27,955 nt of DNA from a virus: positions 1 to 27,955 of the IMG/VR virus record IMGVR_UViG_3300030104_003918. One strand, given 5' to 3'. Numbering within the stretch: position 1 is the first letter of the stretch; every line of letters begins with the position of its first letter. A program made the position numbers and the translations under genes. Shown here piece after piece: positions 8,535 through 16,363 of the stretch. The notes under the pieces are model-generated. The model saw only the letters and a program-made list of their open reading frames with translations. It was not told the origin of the DNA and did no database searches.

Positions 8535-9262
8535 TGGCTGAAGAAGATGTGTTGCTTTTATCAGCACGGATGACGGCAGAAGGGTTTGAAGTAATCGATG
8601 TTATAGATGCTAAATATAAAAGCCTTGGCAACACAATGCAAAAAGGTAAAAAAAGAGCAGAAGGCACTGAACAAGCGTTAAAAGACCTTAATAAGCAGAT
8701 TGAAAAGAATACAAAAACAACAGAAAATTCTTCAGTTAAAAATATTGAATCTTTAATGATTATGGAAGCTGCTACAAGCGGTATTAATCAATTAATTTCC
8801 GCAAGGTATAAAGATATAGATGCACAGTTAGCTTCTGGAGAAATAACGCAAGAAGAAGCTGAGGAATTAAGAAAAAGTGTTAAACAACAAGAACGTTATT
8901 CAAGTAGTTTAGAAAAAACAATAGCCGTAATGCGATTGTATAAAGTAGCACAATTTGCAGCAGCAGCCGCTGTAAATGTATATACGGCCGCTACTATGAA
9001 AAATACAAAAGCAATTTTAGTTAATACTGCTGCTTTGTTAGCAAATCCGTTTGTATTGTTTGCTATGACTTTGGTAAGCGTAGGATTAATTCTTAAAGGA
9101 GTTAGCAAAGAGTTTGGCTTTTTATCTGACCAAATGGAGGCTTTGGGTAGAGTAATGAAACCTGTGACGGACGGTTTTGAATCGTTTGTAGAAATAATTG
9201 ATGCTATTGTTGGAACAGATATACAAAATAATAGATTGTTTGAGGCAATAATAACGGAGTAA
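8534..9262 (+). CDS. Short tape measure protein
   Basis: 242 residues. Residues 1-150 are helical and probably coiled coil (LKDLNKQIEKNTKTTEN, QEEAEELRKSVKQQERY). Two hydrophobic stretches follow at about 140-160 and 168-190 (LLANPFVLFAMTLVSVGLIL), typical of tape measures. The length is small. With the usual 0.15 nm per residue, the tail would be only about 35-40 nm. The gene sits after the chaperone candidate and before the baseplate genes. Confidence 0.6.
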   Translation: MAEEDVLLLSARMTAEGFEVIDVIDAKYKSLGNTMQKGKKRAEGTEQALKDLNKQIEKNTKTTENSSVKNIESLMIMEAATSGINQLISARYKDIDAQLASGEITQEEAEELRKSVKQQERYSSSLEKTIAVMRLYKVAQFAAAAAVNVYTAATMKNTKAILVNTAALLANPFVLFAMTLVSVGLILKGVSKEFGFLSDQMEALGRVMKPVTDGFESFVEIIDAIVGTDIQNNRLFEAIITE

Positions 9263-9263
9263 T

Positions 9264-12200
9264 ATGGGTCAAGAAGGAAATACTGGATTTATTTTTGAAA
9301 CGACAAATGGTGTTGATTTAATAACAGATACTTACATTGATAAAAATGCAACTCGTGACGATGATAATAATTTTACAGACACTTTAGTTCCTATGAAAGC
9401 CGCACTAAGTTCCGATGAGACGGCTATAATTATGCAAATAGATGTTCCTGAACGAGGAGATGTGTTAGATTCAAACAGTAATGTAATACCTGATGATGCG
9501 ATATTTTCACATTTACAACTACAGTTACGTGTTACTACTGCGCCTAGTGAGACAGTAACTCTTTATGGTTATAGATTAAAAGATGATGTAAATTTAGAAG
9601 TTGTTACTGGCAATCATGTAGACGGGACTGCTGCTGGCACAGCATGGGCTCCAGATTTTTCAAACACAGTTAAAGGAAATGCTATTTATGATAGTTTAGC
9701 GTTTGTAACTACTCACGGCGCATCTACAGGAAACACAAGTGCGATAACATTATTTTTCGGCAGAGCACAAAATGACATTACATGGGGTTCTTCATTTCAA
9801 TTAATAATTTATGCAACGACTACCGATATAGAATTTGGTTTGATAGACAATACAAACGATACAAATAAACCAAAATTTAAAGTATTTTTTACTAAACCAA
9901 CGCCCGACTCACCAACAATTCAAGTTGTTCCTGATGCAGGCGGTATAAATGGTATAATTAAAATAACGCCAAGTAAGGATGAAGCTGTAGTAAAACATAG
10001 AATTGATTATAACATGGATGGTACTACAGTGTCAACTGATTTTACAGACATTGGTCGAACAGAAATATTAACAACTGAATTAACAAAAGACAGCGGTATT
10101 GCTATTTATGAGTCTGACGGCAGCTCTGAAGTTGGTTATAATAATGTTTTTCCATTGTCTTTTGATTCTGGCAATAGTATTGATACCACTGGCAACAGCA
10201 CAGGAGACACTCCTGCTAGAACTATATTCAGATTATATGCTGAAGACAATTATAATACAGACACTAATGGCGGCGCTAGTAATGAAGTAACAATTAGCAG
10301 GCCTGCAATCACTTTAACAGATAGTGCAACTGGCGCAATAAATATAGGCGATGAAAATACATTTACTCTTACAACAAGTAGAGATGGCACTACGGGTGCA
10401 GGTTTGGGAAATTATACGGGTCAATTTGAACAATATGCATTTCATCCTAGTGTTGATGACATTGTTTACGACACTGGTATTACTTTAGGTGGTTCTCTTA
10501 CTAACGCTGCAACTGATGAATTTGAAGTTTTTAGTTCAGACGTTCCTTTTGAAATAGGTGATTTAATAAAAATAGATGATGAGTATATGAGAGTTGTAGG
10601 GTTTCAAGGCAGTTTAAACGTAGTTATATTTGTCAGAGGAGCACTAGGCAGTACAAAAACCACACATAGTAGCAGCACTCCTATATTCAAAGTAGATGAC
10701 ACTAAATTTATATTTACAAAATTAGATAATCCAACCGGACTACACACTTTTAATTATAAGTATCCTAAAGCTAAATCTTCACATACTGCGGTTGCTTATG
10801 TTAAAGACCAAGATGGTTGGCGTAGTGACCCTGCACACATAGCAGTAAATGTTAGTGAGTCTAACCCTATAGCTAAACTTAGCGCTAGTAGAACTAAAGT
10901 GCCTTATGCTCAATATGGAGATAATGCGGCAGGATTAACTTTGTCTTTATCAAATTCTAAAGCAATAGGAAGCGATAATGAAATCATTAATTATTTATTT
11001 TCTTATAAAGTAGGTAAAGGAAGTAACAGTAGCACTGAGCCACAGCCTATTGCTTGTGCAAACGGTTTGACTAATGATAACTCATGTTTTGATTCTGGTT
11101 CTAAACGTGTTGCTATTGTTAATGTAGGTGTTAATGAAGACCATTCTGATGCTAAATTTAAGATATTTGGAGTTGCTTCGTTTCAAGCAGACAACACTAG
11201 TGTAACTTCTGATACCTCAACTGGAGGCACTTTTTCTCATTACAAATACGTTAGTGAAACAATAACAGTAAATTCAACGAGATTAACAGAAACAATATCT
11301 ACTAATTATTACAAGTCTATTGATTGTATTGTGGGCGTTGATATTAGTCAATACGATACTGAATGCACTCGATATTTATTAAAAGTAGCAAACGCAGATG
11401 TTGAAACAAACGATGCTGCTTTAGTAAATGGTAGTGGATTAGCTTCAGACCCTACAGTAACTACTGTAACCGTTGATAGTCCTGAAGCTAGGCATTACAC
11501 TGTAGGAGATTTTATTTTATTAGATGGTAGCACAACTTCAGGTTCTGATGAAATAGCACAGATTGTTGCAATTCCTACCACTACTCAATTAACAGTTGAA
11601 AGAGGCATGTTGTTTTCAACAGCAGTTACTCATGCTAATAATACGCCTGTAAAAGTTATTAATCACAATATGATAATTAACAATGACTTACGCATAGCAG
11701 GTAACGAAGATTCAACACCAGATGCATTAAATGGCGAATATTGGAAATGGGGAGGGTTTGCACGCATTGTAGGCGATAGCTCTGGCGACGGTATTGATTT
11801 TGACACGGATGAAACTATTGAGTTACAAACAGTATTAGATGGTAATTCTACAGGAACTACTTCCCTTGATTGGTATGAGCATGGTTTTTTAGAAGGGGAT
11901 GTCATTAAAGTGGGAAACACGACAGATAATGGAACTTATGCGGCACCTAAATATTTTAAGATTATAAAAATATACAACTCAGGCGGAGACCCTGCGCCCG
12001 CATCTGCAAAAGACACAATAAAAATTGCAAACACGACAGATTTATTAACAGATGATGAAGCATTATATATTACAACAAGTATAGGGACTCAAAATACAGA
12101 TACAGCCGCAGACATAGTAAGGTATGATAATGCGTTGAATGTTGCACGAACTGTAACATTAAGTAGTTTTAATTCATCTAGTGATGTTTATGATGGTGAG

Positions 12201-12719
12201 GCAGATGATTTTATTTTTGCAGGGGGTGTTGTAGATGCAAATATTACGGGCACAGTCCCTACTGTTGCCGCAGCGCCTTGGATATATCGGGATTCTTTTA
12301 CAGAAACAATAGTGCGTGGTGTTACTCCTCGAACTCTTGATTTAGATAGTTTGGTGTCTTCATCTGATATTGCAATATTAAATACAAGTATTTCACGTTC
12401 TAACGCTTCTAATTCTGGTATGCCTTTAGGTAATCGACGTTACCCTATTACTGGTTTCAATACTAAATTAGGAGATGTAACGATGTCTGCAAATATTAGA
12501 ATTTTAAGTCAAGCAGGTCTACGTCAGATATGGTCGCTTGTAGAAGGCGACAGATATGATTATGCATTCATAGATAGCAGTCAAATAGACACCCCAACAA
12601 CAGTTTACAAAAGTTATAGATTACAAACTATAAGTGGAACAATAAACAAATCCCCTGATAACGCATCTCAATATTTAGCTAGTTTAAAGTTTGTAGTTGT
12701 TGGTGAGGAAATTGCCTGA
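9264..12719 (+). CDS. Large multidomain distal tail / baseplate protein
   Basis: 1151 residues, the largest gene here, starting after CGGAG. It is beta-rich and Asp/Thr/Ser-rich, with several Ig/FN3-like segments (for example RTIFRLYAEDNYN and THTFNYKYP-like strands). Two copies of a motif common in phage tail proteins are visible: IKIDDEYMRVVGFQG with RGALGSTKTTH near residues 434-470, and IVAIPTTTQLTVERGM with THANNTPV near 767-795. The C-terminal 100 residues (LGDVTMSANIRILSQ, LVEGDRYDYAFID) look like a compact tail-attachment domain. It probably forms the tail tip or a fibre together with the hub next to it. Confidence 0.55.
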   Translation: MGQEGNTGFIFETTNGVDLITDTYIDKNATRDDDNNFTDTLVPMKAALSSDETAIIMQIDVPERGDVLDSNSNVIPDDAIFSHLQLQLRVTTAPSETVTLYGYRLKDDVNLEVVTGNHVDGTAAGTAWAPDFSNTVKGNAIYDSLAFVTTHGASTGNTSAITLFFGRAQNDITWGSSFQLIIYATTTDIEFGLIDNTNDTNKPKFKVFFTKPTPDSPTIQVVPDAGGINGIIKITPSKDEAVVKHRIDYNMDGTTVSTDFTDIGRTEILTTELTKDSGIAIYESDGSSEVGYNNVFPLSFDSGNSIDTTGNSTGDTPARTIFRLYAEDNYNTDTNGGASNEVTISRPAITLTDSATGAINIGDENTFTLTTSRDGTTGAGLGNYTGQFEQYAFHPSVDDIVYDTGITLGGSLTNAATDEFEVFSSDVPFEIGDLIKIDDEYMRVVGFQGSLNVVIFVRGALGSTKTTHSSSTPIFKVDDTKFIFTKLDNPTGLHTFNYKYPKAKSSHTAVAYVKDQDGWRSDPAHIAVNVSESNPIAKLSASRTKVPYAQYGDNAAGLTLSLSNSKAIGSDNEIINYLFSYKVGKGSNSSTEPQPIACANGLTNDNSCFDSGSKRVAIVNVGVNEDHSDAKFKIFGVASFQADNTSVTSDTSTGGTFSHYKYVSETITVNSTRLTETISTNYYKSIDCIVGVDISQYDTECTRYLLKVANADVETNDAALVNGSGLASDPTVTTVTVDSPEARHYTVGDFILLDGSTTSGSDEIAQIVAIPTTTQLTVERGMLFSTAVTHANNTPVKVINHNMIINNDLRIAGNEDSTPDALNGEYWKWGGFARIVGDSSGDGIDFDTDETIELQTVLDGNSTGTTSLDWYEHGFLEGDVIKVGNTTDNGTYAAPKYFKIIKIYNSGGDPAPASAKDTIKIANTTDLLTDDEALYITTSIGTQNTDTAADIVRYDNALNVARTVTLSSFNSSSDVYDGEADDFIFAGGVVDANITGTVPTVAAAPWIYRDSFTETIVRGVTPRTLDLDSLVSSSDIAILNTSISRSNASNSGMPLGNRRYPITGFNTKLGDVTMSANIRILSQAGLRQIWSLVEGDRYDYAFIDSSQIDTPTTVYKSYRLQTISGTINKSPDNASQYLASLKFVVVGEEIA

Positions 12720-13837
12720 TGGCAGTAATAGTATCAGACCCTTTGGTTAACAGTAATGATGTTTCTATAATAATAGATAATAGTGAAACTTTATTAGCAA
12801 CTAAATTAAGATATACTCAAAGTATTAACACAGCACGCATTGCAGAATTTACGGTAAACACATTAGAAGATTCTGTAAAATGCAGAATAGGTGCAGAAGT
12901 AACTATACTAATAGGCCGAGTTCCTCCTAATGTTGCAACAATAACTAACGGAACTTATCAATTTGGACACAACTATACTCATTATTATCATTTCAAAGGT
13001 ATAATAAGACAAGTTAAGCCAACACCTAATGGAGCTACTGTAACTGCTTACGATTATATTTCTTTATTAAAAACATCAGAGTATGTTAATTACAAAGAAG
13101 AAGATGTACTTAATCGTGATTTATATACATTAATAGCAGATGCTGCAAACATTGAGGAAATAAATACTACTGATTTACAAGGTGGCATTGGAATTGTAGC
13201 TACTAAAGAAATGAATCTTGTTGGTTTGAAAACAAGAAAAGAGTTTATTGATTTATGTATTGATAATACAATTTCTATAAACACCGATTCAAGTAAATAC
13301 TTTGATTCTATAAATCCCGTGTATTATCAGTATGCAATAAAACATAACAACGTTTTTGATATATATAAACTAGACCCAGACAATGTGCATAACAAACCTG
13401 TTTTAGAAGTATCATTTAATAGTAACAATGTTTTTGACATTACCCCTACAATAGATGTGCAACGAATAGTAAATTCTTTAACAATACATAATAGCAATGC
13501 TAATTTTATTTTTACACACAACGATAATTCATCTATAAGTGAGTATGGAATTTCATCAAAGCTTATAACTACTAAAGAAACAAAAAGAGAAAAAATAGAG
13601 ACTATGGCATTTGAAATAGTATCAAGATTTTCTAAACCTACAATCAAATATAATATCCGAGTTACTAATGACAACGCATATTGTTTAGGTGAATATGTTA
13701 AAGTGACAAGCAATGTAGTAGGTACAAAAATACTTCCTATACAAAGGATAGTAACTGAGTTTGACATAGGTAGAACAACTCTTTCTTTAGGTGAGAAAGA
13801 ACTGTCTGTACAAGAATTAATTAGATTAATAAATTAA
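12719..13837 (+). CDS. Baseplate hub protein (gp27/gpD-like)
   Basis: 372 residues, start overlapping the upstream stop (TGATG). The N-terminal half has the hub pattern: INTARIAEFTVNT, IGAEVTILIGR, then FKGIIRQVKPTPNGATVTAY and DYISLLKTSEYV. The second half has RIVNSLTIHN, DNSSISEYG, a helix with METMAFE-like spacing and YCLGEYVKVTS near the end. Hub proteins cap the tail tube and hold the fibres or lysin. It is the last gene of the left block; a structured intergenic region follows. Confidence 0.65.
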   Translation: MAVIVSDPLVNSNDVSIIIDNSETLLATKLRYTQSINTARIAEFTVNTLEDSVKCRIGAEVTILIGRVPPNVATITNGTYQFGHNYTHYYHFKGIIRQVKPTPNGATVTAYDYISLLKTSEYVNYKEEDVLNRDLYTLIADAANIEEINTTDLQGGIGIVATKEMNLVGLKTRKEFIDLCIDNTISINTDSSKYFDSINPVYYQYAIKHNNVFDIYKLDPDNVHNKPVLEVSFNSNNVFDITPTIDVQRIVNSLTIHNSNANFIFTHNDNSSISEYGISSKLITTKETKREKIETMAFEIVSRFSKPTIKYNIRVTNDNAYCLGEYVKVTSNVVGTKILPIQRIVTEFDIGRTTLSLGEKELSVQELIRLIN

Positions 13838-13838
13838 A

Positions 13839-13847
13839 TCTATATAG
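13839..13847 (+). promoter_or_regulatory. TATA box upstream of candidate RNA 1
   Basis: TCTATATAG followed by ACT, the same box as at the protein-gene promoters here. Thirty bases on is 13869, inside the left arm of the inverted repeat and with no start codon nearby. Confidence 0.45.
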
Positions 13848-13865
13848 ACTAGACAGACACCTTCA

Positions 13866-14046
13866 TTTCCACTGGAGATTTTTATAATAAAATAAAGAAT
13901 AAATCCTTGTTTTTCCTAATAACCCGTCGCATTAGCTGTGTTTTCCTAAGGGTTAAACTTGCTGTAGTTAAGCACAAATCACCTTAAAACAGTAAAAGTC
14001 TAAGGATTAAACTTGCTGGCACTCATCCAAAAAGTTCCAGTGGAAA
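13866..14046 (+). ncRNA. Candidate structured RNA 1 (closed by 11-bp helix)
   Basis: No reading frame fits this gap. TTTCCACTGGA (13866-13876) pairs perfectly with 14036-14046. At DNA level the repeat continues to GACAGACAC (13852-13860) against GTGTCTGTC (14056-14064). Inside is a hairpin of about 12 pairs: TTGCTGT plus TTAAG (13959-13972) with CTTAA plus ACAGTAA (13983-13995), including one G-U pair that favours the plus strand. CTAAT/ATTAG (13916-13920, 13931-13935) is another. A 19-base unit, CTAAGGRTTAAACTTGCTG, occurs at 13946 and 14000. The upstream TATA box predicts a 5' end at about 13869. It could instead be a DNA control element. Confidence 0.45.
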
Positions 14047-14073
14047 CAAAGGTGTGTGTCTGTCATGCAAACT

Positions 14074-14082
14074 TTTATATAG
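14074..14082 (+). promoter_or_regulatory. TATA box for the 14129 operon
   Basis: TTTATATAG followed by AC. The predicted start is near 14104, which gives a leader of about 25 bases before ATG 14129; GAGTGA lies just before that ATG. The reverse strand (CTATATAAAAG) also reads as a TATA box toward candidate RNA 1. Confidence 0.55.
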
Positions 14083-14128
14083 ACTATGCGTCATAACTCA
14101 AATCCCAATGTAAAACGCGAGTGATACA

Positions 14129-14431
14129 ATGATAAAACAAACAACAATAAAGTTAGGGGTCACAACTCCTACAAGCAAGCAATATGAGTCAGCACGAGCT
14201 GACATAGAGACAACTTATACTTTGTCAGATGAGGTAGCTTTGGATTTAGACAAGGCTATGGATACACACAAGTATGAGCTAAGGCGCGCAAGGATAATGC
14301 TTAAAGACGCGTTAAGGACTGTTAAAGATGAATTGGCAGGTAAGCTACCAGACAAGGTTGGCAAGGGCTTAAAAGCCTCAGAAGCAGAACAACTAAAGAA
14401 ACTACTCAAAGATTATGAGGCAGGTGACTAA
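14129..14431 (+). CDS. Small helical protein, unknown function
   Basis: 100 residues, Lys/Glu/Leu-rich and almost entirely helical from residue 15 (YESARADIETTYTLSDE, then VKDELAGKLPDKVGKGLKAS and EQLKKLLKDYEAGD). It is the first gene of an accessory operon with its own promoter. The stop overlaps the next ATG (TAATG). No family recognised. Confidence 0.6.
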   Translation: MIKQTTIKLGVTTPTSKQYESARADIETTYTLSDEVALDLDKAMDTHKYELRRARIMLKDALRTVKDELAGKLPDKVGKGLKASEAEQLKKLLKDYEAGD

Positions 14432-14562
14432 TGTCTAAGATAGAAGTAGACAGGCAAAAGTATTTGCTTATGTGTATTGATATTCTAAAGTCTCCAGATG
14501 GTATGATTAATATTATGACAAAGGAATTTGCAGAAGAAGAGATATTGAGGTTGTCCCAATGA
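14431..14562 (+). CDS. 43-residue protein
   Basis: Begins MSKIEVDRQKYLLMCIDIL and ends KEFAEEEILRLSQ; two short amphipathic helices are likely. Overlaps of TAATG upstream and ATGA downstream support translation in an operon. Function unknown. Confidence 0.5.
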   Translation: MSKIEVDRQKYLLMCIDILKSPDGMINIMTKEFAEEEILRLSQ

Positions 14563-14723
14563 ATAAAAGATATTATCCAGAACTTACTAATGAAGAGCGT
14601 TACCTTTCTTATATAAGGAATATGTGTGCTATGTTAGAATATGAAGTTCCAATTAAAGAATTAGATGATTGGGCTAGCGATATGATTGAGTTAGGATTAT
14701 ATGAACCAGAAAGCGAAGCGTAA
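14559..14723 (+). CDS. 54-residue acidic protein
   Basis: Begins MNKRYYPELTNEERYLSYIR and ends LGLYEPESEA. It is helical and acidic, and overlaps the upstream stop (ATGA). A gap of 32 bases with AAGGAGA (14742-14748) separates it from the next gene. No family recognised. Confidence 0.5.
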   Translation: MNKRYYPELTNEERYLSYIRNMCAMLEYEVPIKELDDWASDMIELGLYEPESEA

Positions 14724-14755
14724 GTGGAGGGTAAAACTTAAGAAGGAGAAAAACA

Positions 14756-14893
14756 ATGCCTAAAACGGCCTGTAAGACGCTTGAGTGCTCTAACCATACA
14801 AGGATACCCCCAAACCGTTTAGAGCACCATTCTGGCTATTGTAGGGCATGTTATTACAAATATAGGCGAGAGTCTAACGGTAGGTTCAAATAA
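14756..14893 (+). CDS. Zinc-finger mini-protein
   Basis: 45 residues: MPKTACKTLECSNHTR, then HHSGYCRACYYKYRRE. Cys6, Cys11, Cys29 and Cys32 could bind one zinc, with an Arg/Lys-rich tail suited to nucleic acid. AAGGAGA lies 7 bases before the ATG. Resembles small zinc-ribbon proteins of phages and archaeal viruses; function unknown. Confidence 0.55.
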   Translation: MPKTACKTLECSNHTRIPPNRLEHHSGYCRACYYKYRRESNGRFK

Positions 14894-14998
14894 ATGGGAA
14901 AGGTCATAAGGAATAGAGGTATAGGAGAGCTATGCACAACGATTAGTTTTTTTACGTGTTCGTTCATTGAACACCTTATGGCCCCCAAAATAATATGA
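14894..14998 (+). CDS. Doubtful 34-residue frame
   Basis: The ATG follows the previous stop directly and the frame runs to an ATGA overlap with the next gene. Its second half, however, contains a T7 run (14947-14953) and a perfect hairpin GTGTTC/GAACAC (14956-14961, 14969-14974). The stretch may therefore be a terminator or leader and not a gene. Kept because the gene at 14995 has no ribosome site of its own and would need coupling. Confidence 0.3.
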   Translation: MGKVIRNRGIGELCTTISFFTCSFIEHLMAPKII

Positions 14999-15078
14999 GC
15001 TGTAAACACGAAGCCCAAGTAGGAACTGACAAAGGATGGAAGTGCGTTCTTTGTAATCAGATAATAAAGGATGTCTAA
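14995..15078 (+). CDS. 27-residue zinc-binding micro-protein
   Basis: MSCKHEAQVGTDKGWKCVLC and then NQIIKDV. C3, H5, C17 and C20 make a CxH plus CxxC site. It overlaps both neighbours (ATGA and TAATG). Very short, but the pattern recurs across this genome. Confidence 0.5.
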   Translation: MSCKHEAQVGTDKGWKCVLCNQIIKDV

Positions 15079-15263
15079 TGTTCTATGTATTGCGTTGTCC
15101 TAAGTGTTATGTATATAGGACAGGAGAAGCGAAGAATAAATCGTGGAGATGTTATAGATGTCAGTATAATATGAATAGAAAGAATACAAAGATACAAGCA
15201 AAGGCAAATACAATAAAAGAAGTTCAGTTTGTGTTAAATAAACTCAAAAGCCCTAAGGGTTAA
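15078..15263 (+). CDS. Zinc-ribbon protein (DUF1922-like)
   Basis: 61 residues: LRCPKCYVYRTGEAKNKSWR, then CYRCQYNMNR and KANTIKEVQFVLNKLKSPKG. The LRCxxC....GEA+.K..+C..C order and the helical tail recall the small archaeal DUF1922 zinc-ribbon family; this is a resemblance by eye. It ends at a bidirectional terminator facing the minus-strand genes. Confidence 0.55.
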   Translation: MFYVLRCPKCYVYRTGEAKNKSWRCYRCQYNMNRKNTKIQAKANTIKEVQFVLNKLKSPKG

Positions 15264-15275
15264 ACATCCATCCAT

Positions 15276-15289
15276 CCCCGTGCGCGGGG
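15276..15289. terminator. Hairpin between convergent genes
   Basis: CCCCGTGCGCGGGG forms a 5-bp stem with a 4-base loop and is followed on the plus strand by CTTATTCTTCT. It separates the plus gene ending at 15263 from the minus gene ending at 15291, so it may stop transcription from both sides. Confidence 0.5.
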
Positions 15290-15290
15290 C

Positions 15291-15488
15291 TTATTCTTCT
15301 GGAAATTCGGATTTAAAAAGGATTTGATTTTCGTTTGTTCGATTTCTTTTTGCCATAATGCTTCTTTTAAGTTGAATCAGCATTGATTTAAATTCAGAAT
15401 CTTCAAGGACTACTTTATTTTCAGATTCGCCGTAGTAGATTTCTCTTAGTTGCTTGTAGCGTTTGATTTGTAATTGATATTCATTCAT
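15291..15488 (-). CDS. 65-residue helical protein
   Basis: MNEYQLQIKRYKQLREIYYG, then FKSMLIQLKRSIMAKRNRTN. Probably a helical hairpin, basic. Its start lies 8 bases inside the upstream gene, so it is the last of a three-gene minus operon. Function unknown. Confidence 0.5.
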   Translation of the reverse strand: MNEYQLQIKRYKQLREIYYGESENKVVLEDSEFKSMLIQLKRSIMAKRNRTNENQILFKSEFPEE

Positions 15489-15618
15489 CTATACAATCCC
15501 AACAGATTTTATTTTTTAAAGGTTTTAAATGAATCATACAATACATTTGACGTTTACCATTTTCATCAATAAATATTCTTGTCTCATGCTTTTTAAATGG
15601 GTTTTGTAATACTTCCAT
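15481..15618 (-). CDS. 45-residue zinc-binding protein
   Basis: MEVLQNPFKKHETRIFIDEN, then MYCMIHLKPLKNKICWDCID. Cys27, His30, Cys39 and Cys42 form a probable CxxH/CxxC zinc site. It starts 2 bases after the upstream stop and overlaps the next gene. Function unknown. Confidence 0.5.
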   Translation of the reverse strand: MEVLQNPFKKHETRIFIDENGKRQMYCMIHLKPLKNKICWDCIDE

Positions 15619-15620
15619 AA

Positions 15621-15779
15621 TTACCAATCTTCCCATAGAATCTTAGAGATATTCTCTATTGTAGCTTTCTCATATGGATATCTATATTTGTCTTCAAAGT
15701 AATCAGGCTCTTCGCAATTACAAAATACTGATGGCTCATCACAAGCCATACAATGTTTGAATTTGTCTGTCCAACTCAT
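15621..15779 (-). CDS. 52-residue Cys-rich protein
   Basis: MSWTDKFKHCMACDEPSVFC and then NCEEPDYFEDKYRYPYEKAT. Cys10, Cys13, Cys20 and Cys22 may bind zinc. The start at 15779 is chosen because it lies 31 bases after the first base of the TATA box, the spacing of other leaderless genes here. An ATG at 15791 would be only 19 bases away. First gene of the minus operon. Confidence 0.5.
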   Translation of the reverse strand: MSWTDKFKHCMACDEPSVFCNCEEPDYFEDKYRYPYEKATIENISKILWEDW

Positions 15780-15801
15780 AGGATTTCCCATAGAGAACAG
15801 T

Positions 15802-15810
15802 CTATATAAA
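15802..15810 (-). promoter_or_regulatory. TATA box of the minus operon
   Basis: On the minus strand it reads TTTATATAG followed by AC, 31 bases before ATG 15779. Confidence 0.6.
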
Positions 15811-15850
15811 TGTGGTGGTTTAATTGATATTTATTCATGTAATGTAAGGT

Positions 15851-16118
15851 GGTTAGAGTGCAATACTATTTTGCTATTTTCATCTTTCTAACCGTTGAAC
15901 ACGCAGGGTCTAATTCGCCGTTTACTGCCTGTATTCAAGTTCATTGGCCTATAACGTCAATGGGCCTTGACGCCTCGTTATATACCATTGGCACGTGTTC
16001 ATTGCTAGGGTATGCAACCACCTCTAGTTTGGTCAGAGGATTTCACCAATTATACTGCGTTAGCTGTATACAGCTCGACTCATAATATAGCTACTAACTA
16101 TGCCAGCCATCCTAGCAA
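15851..16118 (-). ncRNA. Candidate three-domain structured RNA 2
   Basis: Three closing helices tile this gap almost without spacers. TTGCTAGG (16002-16009) pairs with CCTAGCAA (16111-16118). TGAACACG (15896-15903) pairs with CGTGTTCA (15994-16001). GGTTAGA (15851-15857) pairs with TCTAACC (15887-15893). Inside them are CGTCAA/TTGACG (15955-15960, 15967-15972), CCTCT/AGAGG (16021-16025, 16035-16039), the palindrome AGCTGTATACAGCT (16062-16075) and GCAA/TTGC (15860-15863, 15871-15874). A minus-strand TATA box (16138-16146) predicts a 5' end near 16116, at the outer edge of the first helix. No convincing protein frame. Does not match tRNA; SRP and RNase P RNA motifs were looked for by eye and not found. 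Confidence 0.6.
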
Positions 16119-16137
16119 ATATCCATAGACGGAGGGT

Positions 16138-16146
16138 CTATATAAA
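16138..16146 (-). promoter_or_regulatory. TATA box of candidate RNA 2
   Basis: On the minus strand TTTATATAG followed by ACC. No start codon with a usable frame lies 28-31 bases on: TTG at 16118 gives 6 codons. It therefore probably drives an RNA. Confidence 0.55.
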
Positions 16147-16159
16147 ACCTATGTTGGAA

Positions 16160-16345
16160 TTAATCTTCACTATTTTCTTGTTCTTCTAACCATATATCAG
16201 AAGGTGTCATCTCTTCTTCAATGTCTGACAATCTTATACCATTATACTCTTCGTTTTCACAATCCATAGTATGACATTCATACCTTATTACTTTCTTTAA
16301 TCGCTTATTACAGCAATCACATTTACGTATATATCTAGGTTTCAA
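16160..16345 (-). CDS. Zinc-finger protein, 61 residues
   Basis: Read from a TTG at 16345, which has GGTGA about 7 bases upstream; a stop three codons before rules out a longer form. IRKCDCCNKRLKKVIRYECH and then TMDCENEEY give a Cys-rich site; the rest is acidic (LSDIEEEMTPSDIWLEEQEN). It is the second gene of a minus operon with 16398-16754. Function unknown. Confidence 0.5.
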   Translation of the reverse strand: MKPRYIRKCDCCNKRLKKVIRYECHTMDCENEEYNGIRLSDIEEEMTPSDIWLEEQENSED

Positions 16346-16363
16346 TTTTATTCACCTTTAGCC

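Noticed and set aside
13838-14128. CRISPR-like array from the repeated CTAAGGRTTAAACTTGCTG
   Set aside because: Only two clear copies, an uneven third, unequal spacing and no cas genes.
15849-16085. 78-residue plus-strand frame
   Set aside because: It coincides with the nested helices of candidate RNA 2, has no ribosome site or TATA box at the right distance, and its composition is unlike its neighbours.
15851-16118. tRNA or tRNA with intron
   Set aside because: The closing helix resembles an acceptor stem, but there is no T-arm with TTCRANN loop and no D-arm or anticodon arm of normal shape.
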